From Picochlorum sp. 'celeri' (taxonomy: Eukaryota > Chlorophyta > Trebouxiophyceae), in contig JAACMV010000019.1 of assembly GCA_010909725.1 (NCBI GenBank), positions 806,001 through 870,000 on the forward strand: 64,000 nt of DNA, in the 5' to 3' direction. Below the pieces are notes generated by a model, which saw nothing but the letters and a program-made list of their open reading frames with translations, had not been told where the DNA came from and did no database searches. Of this stretch, positions 52,149 through 60,680 are shown in pieces (the stretch's first letter is position 1; every line of letters begins with the position of its first letter). A program made the translations under genes and the position numbers.

Positions 52149-53715
52149 ATGGTGGATAGAGAAGGTGGGCGTCCCACAGCTGGGACGAGTGTCGGACAGC
52201 AGTTCTTTTCTGAAGAGGTTTTGGAGCGTGCCAAGACGGCCAAGCTGTATATTGAGCACTTGTACAAGTCTCAAAGTCAGAACTTTAGGGAGCGACTGGA
52301 CAGGTGGGTTTAGGCGGTCTGTCTTCCAAGGATTCTACGAGATCAGTATTGATTGATTGATTATTTGATCTTGCGTGGTTTTGATATTGTTCAGGCGCCA
52401 GAAACTTGAGCAAGCGCTCCGTTCGGAAGCTTTGTCTCCTGAGGAAAAGAAGGCGGTGATTGAGGAGCATGAGGAGAGGGAGAGTAATTACACAAGGTTG
52501 CAGAGACAGAGGCTGAGCATGGCTGATTTTGAGCCTCTCAAGCTGATTGGGAAAGGTGCGTTTGGAGAGGTGAGGATTTGTCGGGATAAGACGACTGGAT
52601 CTCTTGTGGCAGTGAAGAAGCTGAAGAAGAGCGAGATGGTGAGGCGAGGGCAGGTGGATCATGTCAAGGCTGAGAGAAATGTGCTGGCAGAGGTGAGTCA
52701 TTATGCGATAGTCAAGTTGATGTATTCGTTCCAGGATGAAGAGCATTTGTATCTGGTGATGGAATATTTACCAGGAGGAGATTTGATGACTCTTTTGATT
52801 CGTTTGGAAATACTGACGGAGGATATGAGTAGGTTTTATTTGGCTCAGACAGTGCTTGCGCTGGAGGCTATTCATCGAGCTGGGTACATTCATAGGGATA
52901 TAAAGCCGGATAATCTTTTGCTGGATGCGTCAGGAAGGATGAAATTGTCTGATTTTGGGCTGTGTAAGCCTGTTGATGTGCAGCTGCTGCCAAAGTTTTC
53001 TGCAGAGGATGAAGCCACATTGAGGAGCCTTCCGTCTCCATCGGCGTCGTCTCAGGAGGAGCAGCTGTTGCACTGGAGGCAGAATAGAAGAAAGTTGGCA
53101 TTTTCGACAGTGGGTACTCCAGATTATATTGCACCAGAGGTGTTGATGAAGAAAGGGTATGGCATGGAATGTGATTGGTGGAGTTTGGGGGCCATTGCAT
53201 TTGAGATGATGGTTGGTTTTCCGCCATTTTATAGCGACGATCCAATGACGACCTGTAGGAAGATTGTGAACTGGAGGACATATCTTCGGTTTACTCCAGA
53301 GGCAGATGCGACATTGAGTCCTGCAGCAAAGGACTTTATTCAGAGGCTGTTGTGTGATGTGAATGACAGGCTTGGGACAAATGGGATTGAGGAGATTAAA
53401 AATCACCCATTCTTCAGAGGCATACATTGGGATTCATTGTACGAGTCTACAGCGCCATATAGACCGGCTGTAGAGCATGAGCTTGACACTCAAAACTTTG
53501 AGCAATACGAGGATGATTTGATGCAAGGTGGCAAGTACCCTGCCAGCAGCAGGAGCAGTCGCCCAGTTGCTGATCCCAACTTTGTTGGGTATACATATAA
53601 GAGTTTTGAGGTGGCTGATTCTACGAAACGACAGGTTCAAGATAAAGAAAGCGCAAGGGCTTCAATGACACAGCTTCAAGATGCATTTGCAGCAGTTGAA
53701 TTTGGAGGACATTAA
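52149..53715 (+). CDS. NDR: NDR/LATS-family AGC protein kinase
   Basis: Hippo/MOR-type kinase controlling polarity and cell division. Exons 52149-52303 and 52395-53715 (91-nt intron) give 491 residues. The N-terminal helix region that binds MOB spans the splice ([20 protein letters not shown]). The kinase domain has [20 protein letters not shown], the Lys in [18 protein letters not shown] and DFGLCKP. A ~45-residue insert before [14 protein letters not shown] is the NDR auto-inhibitory insert, with RRK just before the activation-loop Ser/Thr. The C-terminal hydrophobic motif is [10 protein letters not shown]. Stop codon overlaps that of the convergent CDK-like gene. Confidence 0.95.
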
Positions 53716-54831
53716 ATATTTGTTGAATGAAATATATTCGATTTCAAAGCTTCTGTTGCTGAAATTCTATTGTTTGGATTGAAAACAATCATCTTTTTAG
53801 CTAGACATAGCAACTCTTTCGAAGAGGGGTTCTGTATCTGGTCCATGTCGAAGACGTCATCCCACTCCTTGGCATCCACATGTTTGAATTCCAGCTTGCC
53901 CCAGTCTGGAAGCTGTTCGCTCAGACCCGGCCATGACGATTCATCCGGTGTACCTAGAACATCAATAATGCTACAAAGCTGGTGCAAATCACTTCTACCT
54001 CTGAAAGGCGGATGTCCGAGCACCATCTCCACGATGATACAACCGACACTCCAGATGTCCACTGCTGCCGTGTACATTGTTGACCCAAGCAAAATCTCTG
54101 GAGCCATGTACCAAAGCGTTCCCATTCCAGGCGTGTTGCTCGTACGGACACTCTTCTCTGGCTCATTCTGGGATATACTAATGCCGAAATCTGCTAATTT
54201 GACGACACAACTTTCATCGATGAGAATGTTATTCGGCGACAAGTCCCTGTGCACAATGCTGTTCTGGTGGCATGCTTCAAGCCCTTTTAATACTTGGGAC
54301 ACCACGTTGACAACCCAAGAGTCGCTTGGTTTTTCTTGTTTCAAAATCGTATTGAGGCTAGTTGGCAGGTATTCTAACACGATGGATACCCCGAAATCCT
54401 GCAGGAGAGACACACACACATGAAACAATGGTGTTTGGTTGTTCTCAAACAAGACTGGACAGGAGCAAGGCATTTGATCAAGCACATCGTTTCAACACGC
54501 ACATTTTGATATAAACCATGGTATTTTAATATATTTGGGTGACCTTGTAGCGCTTTCAGAGCTGCTACCTCCCTCTGTACTGGTACAGGAAGTCCAACTC
54601 TCTGTTGACTCAAAGTTAGATATTTCATGGCCACCTCGCACCCCGATCGGCGATCTTTAGCTCTATATATCTACAAAATACAATAATCAATCATATTATT
54701 ATGTACTTAATGACTAGCGCACTGCATCTGTATTGATTCCAACCACCAACCTCTGAGAACCGCCCATGTCCCACTTCTTCAAAGTACTCGTAGTCGTCGG
54801 ACGCAGGCAAAGGGTCCCCGAATGCATCCAT
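53712..54831 (-). CDS. CDK-like protein kinase (CDK20/CCRK or CAK-like)
   Basis: Exons 54831-54751, 54670-54503 and 54398-53712 (introns 80 and 104 nt) give 311 residues. Exon 1 ends in the glycine loop VGHGRFSE; exon 2 has EVAMKYL with the ATP-binding Lys and [20 protein letters not shown] in place of PSTAIRE. The catalytic loop reads [12 protein letters not shown]: the usual Lys of HRDLK is Ser. DFGISIS and [18 protein letters not shown] follow, then CMGC features ([20 protein letters not shown]). The C-terminal lobe is complete. It may be a CDK-activating or ciliary-type CDK, but the subfamily is not certain. Confidence 0.83.
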
Positions 54832-54943
54832 TTAATGCTTTGATGTACTAAAATATCTGGAATATTGAATATCGAAGGCATTCAAAGCTTCCCATGTGAT
54901 TTGAAAAAATCACAACAAGGATGTCTTGGATTGTCCAAACTGC

Positions 54944-54978
54944 ACCCAGACATGACTGTCATGTACCTGGTCTGGGTC
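54944..54978. repeat. Nested inverted repeat (cruciform-capable)
   Basis: ACATGAC (54950-54956) and GTCATGT (54958-54964) form a near-perfect inner palindrome. CCCAGAC (54945-54951) and GTCTGGG (54970-54976) form an outer one sharing two bases with it. The element lies between the divergent CDK-like (start 54831) and ShKT-fasciclin (start 55072) genes. Confidence 0.55.
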
Positions 54979-55071
54979 ACTTCCCAGGTTATGCTGCAGG
55001 GGACTACATGAGCACTACCGATGCCAGTACGACCCAGTTATTTTACAATTTCGTGTGCTATTAGAACCGCC

Positions 55072-56001
55072 ATGAAGTTCGGATTCGTCAAGGTTTTGGT
55101 ATTTGCCTGCCTTGCAGGAGTTGCAGTTGCCCAAGAGGGCTGCACTGATGTGCGCCCAGGCTTTGGATTCTTTTCCCCGAGCTGCTCATACCGCAAGGAT
55201 CGCGGTGATTGTAAGGACCTTATTGCTCAAGGGTATTGTCTTGAGACATGTGGGGGATGCAAGCAAGAGCCAGAGCCAATCACAACAGCAGAGGAGGTTT
55301 TGTCAGCTGTGGAAGAAACAGCTTCCGAGGTGGAGGAGACAGAGGATCCGCTCACTGAGGCAGAGCGCGAAACAATGTCCTCTGAAGAGAAGAAAAAACA
55401 GGAGGAGATTTATCGAGAGCAACTCCTCGATCAGGTGACAATGATTGAGGAAGATGATGGAGATGTTGAGGTCTTGCCAGAACTGGTCATGCCTGAAGAG
55501 ACGACGGCAACTCTGGCCCCCGTGCCAGAAGCCGAGGCTCAACCCAAGCTCCCCATTAAATGCTCTTCGACAGTTTTGAAAGACTTGAAAAATGACTTGA
55601 ATCTTACAACTGCTTACGAAGCTGCTCTGGCTTTGAATTTGACTGATGTGTTGGAGAGGAATGACATCATCTACACGTTTCTTGTCCCAGTTGATGCAGC
55701 CTGGGAGGCTGGTGCAGAGAGTCTCGGTCTTACTGTAGAAGAGTTGTTCGAGAAACCGGCTGTTCTTGCAAAGATTTTCTTCACAGGCATCATCCCAGAT
55801 ATGATTTTGGATGAAGATGCTCTGGACCTGACAGAGGCCATACAAAGCCAGAGTGGTGAAACACTAGCATTTACCTATGACACTGCCGATGGCGTGTATA
55901 GAGTATCTGTAGGATCAGACCCTGTGGCAACAATTGTTGCAGCGGAAAAATATGTTGGTTGCAATTACATGATTCATATGATTGATACCTTGTTGGCTTA
56001 A
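55072..56001 (+). CDS. Secreted ShKT-fasciclin (FAS1) domain protein
   Basis: 309 residues. MKFGFVKVLVFACLAGVAVA is a signal peptide, which decides this start over an ATG 17 codons upstream. Next comes a six-Cys ShKT-type module (residues about 24-63: GCTDVRPGFGFFSPSCSYRK then GYCLETCGGC). An acidic, Glu/Thr-rich linker follows (about 65-160), then a FAS1 domain (about 175-309) with YTFLVPVDAAWEAGAESLGL near the H1 region and the final YMIHMIDTLLA. FAS1 proteins mediate cell adhesion or matrix contacts. The NLT sequon repeats in the FAS1 part. Extracellular matrix or cell-surface role is inferred. Confidence 0.8.
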   Translation: MKFGFVKVLVFACLAGVAVAQEGCTDVRPGFGFFSPSCSYRKDRGDCKDLIAQGYCLETCGGCKQEPEPITTAEEVLSAVEETASEVEETEDPLTEAERETMSSEEKKKQEEIYREQLLDQVTMIEEDDGDVEVLPELVMPEETTATLAPVPEAEAQPKLPIKCSSTVLKDLKNDLNLTTAYEAALALNLTDVLERNDIIYTFLVPVDAAWEAGAESLGLTVEELFEKPAVLAKIFFTGIIPDMILDEDALDLTEAIQSQSGETLAFTYDTADGVYRVSVGSDPVATIVAAEKYVGCNYMIHMIDTLLA

Positions 56002-56087
56002 AATGACCTTGTGAAGTCATTCACGATTCCAGAGTTTACATAAGTTCAGAAAAAAAAACGCACGTGATCATTTGTAAGAAAGAACTT

Positions 56088-57053
56088 TCAGTACTCACAA
56101 TCTTCTATTGAACCATCCATGTCTTCCCAAATGTCCTGAATGCTTTTTGGAGACTGGATTTCCTGGGGACCATCCATGCCTTCCCCTTCGTCATCATCAA
56201 CACTACTGATCGTCTCATTGTCTTTGACTTTTGGTTCTTCCATATCACGAGATGTATCATTAGGCATTATTTCTTCTTCAGAAATAGTGGGTTGCTCTTC
56301 ATCGTCCTCAATAGGAATGCGTTGCATGTCATCATCAGCTGGAGTTGAAACTGGATGCATATCATCATCACTCTCAATTGGAACTCGAAGCACATTCTCA
56401 GATTTGGATACTTTCTTTGAATGATATGGCATCGTGATTACCAGCACATTGTCTTGTAATTGGGCGCAATATTCCAAGACATTCACAGAGGGATCAATTG
56501 TCAGCATCTCTGACCAAACCTTGTCTTTCCTGTACCCTTGATGCTGAGCAACTGGCATACCCCAGATATCTCGACCATACTGATAAATTGGCGTACGTTT
56601 GTACTGAGAAATTTTGAGAGTATTCTTCTTTGGCTCGATGGAAAGATTCTCAGGAGACACGGCTCTATTCAGTATGACTCCAATAGTAATATGATCCTCT
56701 GGATCATCTTCCAGGACAAGGATTTTGGCATGTTTGGATGCAATTCTTTTCCTTCTCTGCTCCAAAACTCTGCGACGCTGCTCCTCAATCCTCTTTTGCT
56801 GTTGAATTCGGCGCTGTTCTTCTCTGCGGGCCTTTTCAGCTCTCATTCGGAGTGCCTCCTGGCGCTGCTGTGCCCTGCTTCTAGAACATGCGGGACCCCT
56901 GCACGAGCCAACTTGCGTTCCCATAGCGCCACCCATGTGGCTATACATGAGGTCGAATACGTCGTCATCGTCCCATATAGAACCGTGTGCTGTCCCTGGG
57001 TAAAAGGCTGACAGGGACATGTGACCAAACGGCATTGGGTGAGAGGCAAACAT
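56088..57053 (-). CDS. Probable heat-shock protein with coiled coil and alpha-crystallin/HSP20-like domain
   Basis: 321 residues, single exon. The N-terminus MFASHPMPFGHMSLSAFYPG is Phe/Met/His-rich, as in small HSPs. Residues about 57-108 form a charged coiled coil (REEQRRIQQQKRIEEQRRRV). Residues about 110-215 contain beta-strand patterns ending ALQ-type sequence and DNVLVITMPY, which resemble the terminal strands of an HSP20-like fold. The last 100 residues are highly acidic. I infer a chaperone or cochaperone; the fold call is weak on its own but is strengthened by a heat-shock element 158-194 bases upstream of the ATG. Confidence 0.6.
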   Translation of the reverse strand: MFASHPMPFGHMSLSAFYPGTAHGSIWDDDDVFDLMYSHMGGAMGTQVGSCRGPACSRSRAQQRQEALRMRAEKARREEQRRIQQQKRIEEQRRRVLEQRRKRIASKHAKILVLEDDPEDHITIGVILNRAVSPENLSIEPKKNTLKISQYKRTPIYQYGRDIWGMPVAQHQGYRKDKVWSEMLTIDPSVNVLEYCAQLQDNVLVITMPYHSKKVSKSENVLRVPIESDDDMHPVSTPADDDMQRIPIEDDEEQPTISEEEIMPNDTSRDMEEPKVKDNETISSVDDDEGEGMDGPQEIQSPKSIQDIWEDMDGSIEDCEY

Positions 57054-57210
57054 ACTGCTTTGTATGGACTAGTATTTCTTCTTCCTGAAGATATATTCCT
57101 TACGTGTACGTCACACGAAATTACAATTGTATATGTAAATAGTTAACAATTTTTTAATGCTCCTCCGGCGTCAGAGAATCAGTTTTATGCGCATGAATAG
57201 ATGATGAAGG

Positions 57211-57247
57211 TTCTAGAACCTTGCAAGCCTTCTGGAACCTTCTGGAA
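57211..57247. promoter_or_regulatory. Heat-shock element array
   Basis: TTCTAGAA (57211-57218) is followed by TTCTGGAACCTTCTGGAA (57230-57247). The latter has four alternating TTC/GAA units at exact 5-base spacing, a perfect heat-shock factor site. It lies in the 304-base space (57054-57357) upstream of the HSP20-like gene at 57053 (minus) and just past the stop of the SVIP-like gene, so the HSP20-like gene is the likely target. The remaining bases of this spacer show nothing else. Confidence 0.8.
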
Positions 57248-57357
57248 GGTCCACCTTATTTTCGGCACGCGCGGCATTTATTGCAGCCAATCATCAACAA
57301 TGCATCTCAAAAAGCATATACGTAGGCAGACGCCTCAGAAATGGACTAGACTCCAAC

Positions 57358-57888
57358 TCAATTGATCCAATCCTGGGATGTTGGACCACCTGCCCCTGCT
57401 CTGTCCTTGTAGCGTTGATCAGGCTTGGCTGCTCTCACTGATTTCGCTACAGCCTTCCCCACTGCACTAGTTTCATACGTAGCTTGTCTCTGAGCCGCCT
57501 GCACAGAAGCAGAATCAAAGAGAGTGAGGCAACGTGCTTGCCGAGACCGCTCGTAGGGCCTTTGGCAGAGTGCATAAAACCCTTTCGAAGAGAGCTTCGA
57601 ACACCATCAAGTCAGTTCTATGCAGTATTTTGATGACTTTGGTCAACGTACCGCTTGCGCAGCTGCAGCACGGGCCTGCCGGTCGGCCTCCGTGTCCCTC
57701 AACCTACGAATCGGTCCAGTTGGTCCACGCGTCAGAAAATGCACTGGTGGTTCACACATTTCTTTACAACAGTAAAATGTGTATCAAGGAGATACAGAAA
57801 CCGTCATTCATCAGTACCTTGACCCAGCCCGAAAAGCCTCTCCGTCTGGCCCTGTGCCTTGACCACAACAACTCAGGCAAGCGCCCAT
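57358..57888 (-). CDS. SVIP-like small p97/VCP-interacting protein
   Basis: Three small exons, 57888-57818, 57703-57652 and 57498-57358, give 87 residues. The N-terminus MGACLSCCGQG has Gly2 for myristoylation and Cys4/7/8 for palmitoylation. A helix, ADRQARAAAAQAAAQRQATY, contains R-x5-A-A-x2-R (RAAAAQAAAQR), the VIM motif that binds the N-domain of p97/VCP. Animal SVIP is 77 residues with the same layout of lipidated start and VIM. The C-terminus ends GPTSQDWIN. The second intron falls inside the motif. The start is 31 bases from the XPC stop on the same strand. Confidence 0.68.
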
Positions 57889-57919
57889 TATGCTGCTGAT
57901 TCTCAGTTTAGATTAGTAA

Positions 57920-60368
57920 TCAAATCTCCTCCATCTCGACCTGGTCTTGGCTCATCATGAGAGACTCGTCCTGTTGCTGCTCCTTTGGACTGCTGGCATC
58001 AGAGGGGCTTCGAGCATGTTGCTTTGCCGATGGGTCTTTTTTCAGTGACGCATGCTGTAGTAGATGTGCTGATGGATCATCATTTGCATACGACTTCTTC
58101 ACTTTGTAGTGAGTCAGCAGTGCCTTTAAGAGATCTTTCCAGGCTGCCTCACCATCCTTGAGCCTTTGAATTTTGGCAAGGTGGGCCTGATGCTTCATGT
58201 CCTCTGCGTATGCATCCCGGAGAATTTCTTCAAACTCTTGGCAAATGACGACGCCATCTATACGTGGGACTGATCGACCGCCCCTGATATCGAACCCTGT
58301 CAAGGCAGGGGCAAAGTCTATACCAATCTTTTTGCAAATCTTGGCAATCTGTGGGAGTTGGACGTGAACTGTGCCCTTGGGAAGTTCAGTGGCGAATGGA
58401 GGCGCTTCTATATTTCCGCGTTCATTTTTAGGTACCTTTCCGTCCACGGCTGGGGGTGGAGACCATGGGATTGTCTGCCATTCGGCATAGTAGCTTGACA
58501 TGAGCTGCCCCCCACCCTCATCAATATCAATGTCTCCCATATTCTCAGGAGAGCGGAGATCTTCCACCTTGGGAGCGCCTCTTTTTTTAATCCTTTTGCA
58601 TGGTTTGTCCAATTCTTCGAGTTTGACCTGTCGCCCGAGACGTTTCCAGCGATCGGCAGTGTGAATATCTACCAAATCCTTCCTAAAATAATATGGCTCT
58701 CCCTTGTGCATTCCAGCAGCCTCTGCTTTGGGAACAAGTATTTGATATTTTCCCACGTGTCTCTTGAGAACATACTCTACATGGTTTTTGAATCCTTCTA
58801 TTGTTGTTGGTAATGCTTTCAACTCTTTTATTGCTTTCTGATCGAGCTCTTTGTCCTCTCTCTCATTGATCAGGTCAACCCATGGCTGAATTGTGGTGTC
58901 ACCTTTCCCCAATCCATTCAACCTTTTTCCGAGGGTCTCTTTTTCTTTCAATCTCAACAAAGACATTGTTTGCTTCCACCAGACAGCGTCTCTTTGCTTT
59001 TGAGAAGAGACGAAACTGGATGAATATCTTCTGGTCACATCCTTTGCACCCCCTCCACTAAATGCCACAACGTATACTAATGCACCCGTTCTATTAGTCA
59101 TGCGCTCAACGTCTTGAGGGCGATTCACCCATCCTGCGGCAGGATCACAGTGAACCCATTGGCCGTCCTTGGCATCCCCACAGAACACCTCTACCCAGAA
59201 CTGACCAACTCCTCCTGGTGATTTACGGACAGCTGCACCCGCAGACTGTCCCTTCTTCTTCCACCGTTTTCTCTTGTTATTGTTATTATTTGGCTGGGTT
59301 CCGCTCGTTCCTGCTCCATCTTCCGGCGCTACCCATGAGGTTGCCTCAAGAGCCAGAGCAATTTCCCTTTCATATTCCAAATCACTCTTCTTCACAGTAC
59401 CTTGTGCGGGAGCATCAGAATCATCTTTTGCCACTTTACTGGTATCTTTTTTCGTTTCATTCGGACTCTTTGGTGCATCTTTCGCTGCATGAAGAAACGC
59501 CTGACGTGCCTCCTGTTTCATCCTCTTGATCACATCACCTGGCTTCAGTGGAGAAGGATCCAGGTGTCTCACCGTCCGTACTGGATATCCCAGAGCATCG
59601 ATCAAGGAAGCAAACATAATAGAGCACTCTTCAGCCGTACAGACAGCATCTCGTATATGTTGCAACAGATCCTTGACAGTATCCTCTGCCCCATAGTTCA
59701 TCTTTAATGAATCAACATTCCACCCATCCATTGCCTCTCGTATCTTGAACCTGTCATGGAATATTTTCACCAAAGATTCTAGCATCGACATGGAAAGCGA
59801 GACACTGTCTCCGCTCTGCTGAATGTCAATGAGTGATTCTTGTGGCACAAGGGACACGACAGCACTTTGCAATACATCATCCCTTACCACAGAATCATGG
59901 CAAAACCCTCGAGCAAGAAGACATAAAGCATGAGAGCGATGAATTAATTGACAGAACATCCTATCCTCTTGCGTGAAGGCCTGTCGTTTTGCCTTTTGTT
60001 GCTGCTTGTCTTCTGTCGTCTCAGGTTTCTCAAGAGCCACAACAAGAGAACCATGGTCGGGATCTTGTTCGTCACCAGACACATCTTCCCATTCAGGATC
60101 ACGGGTTCCCTGTTCCTGCGCGTCATTATCCCTGTCAATGACCGCTGGAGCCCCACATTGAAGATCCCCTCCAGGCTGTGTGGCCAGCACAGACGAGCCC
60201 TCCTTGCGAGACTTTTTCTGCCTCTTCAAAACCCTATTCAATAATTTTGACACATTTTTACCACTCTCGGACCCCAGGTCACCTGCAATACAGTACATAT
60301 GGTAATAACAGTAGAAAATACACCAGTCAAACAACATGTCTCTGCACACGCATGGCAAACTCACCCAT
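57920..60368 (-). CDS. XPC: DNA repair protein XPC/Rad4
   Basis: Damage-recognition factor of global nucleotide excision repair. Exon 1 (60368-60365) is only ATGG; an 82-nt intron (GTGAGT...TTGCAG) leads to 60282-57920; 788 residues. The start MGDLGSESGK has an ideal ACCATGG context. A split transglutaminase-like fold lies in the middle (VGQFWVEVFCGDAKDGQWVH, CDPAAGWVN). BHD1-2 follow (LKRHVGKYQILVPKAEAAGM, EPYYFRKDLVDIHTADRWKR). BHD3 contains IGIDFAPALTGFDIRGGRSV. The tail is polar. An unspliced longer N-terminus from ATG at 60397 is possible but reads like intron. Confidence 0.9.
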
Positions 60369-60680
60369 GGTCTATTTCGAGATAAACAGGTCCTCATCCG
60401 AGTACTTCCATAGTATATAACTTTATAAAATTATTTTAATGAACAGAATTGCCCAGATCAGCAGGGCATTCAACCAATTGAGTGCCCATTGGAACGAACG
60501 GATTTGGTGGGTACCTAGATGCCCAGAGGCCATCATCACTGCGCCACTCATCTCATATGATCTAGATCGGAAAAGAGTGTAATTTCACGTAAAGAATACA
60601 TCATGAGGGTGGATTTCACGGCTTGATGATGCATCTGCGCAATAGCTACGCATTTGCCAACTGTCCTCATTCGTAGATAC
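60369..60680. other. Divergent promoter region XPC / ceramide kinase
   Basis: 312 AT-rich bases between two divergent starts. Apart from a TATA-like run near 60413-60435, no motif or open frame stands out. Confidence 0.4.

Noticed and set aside
60283..60397. Longer XPC N-terminus starting at 60397 without splicing
   Set aside because: The added residues are Cys/Tyr-rich and intron-like, while ACCATGG|GTGAGT and TTGCAG|GTGACC give a clean in-frame start.
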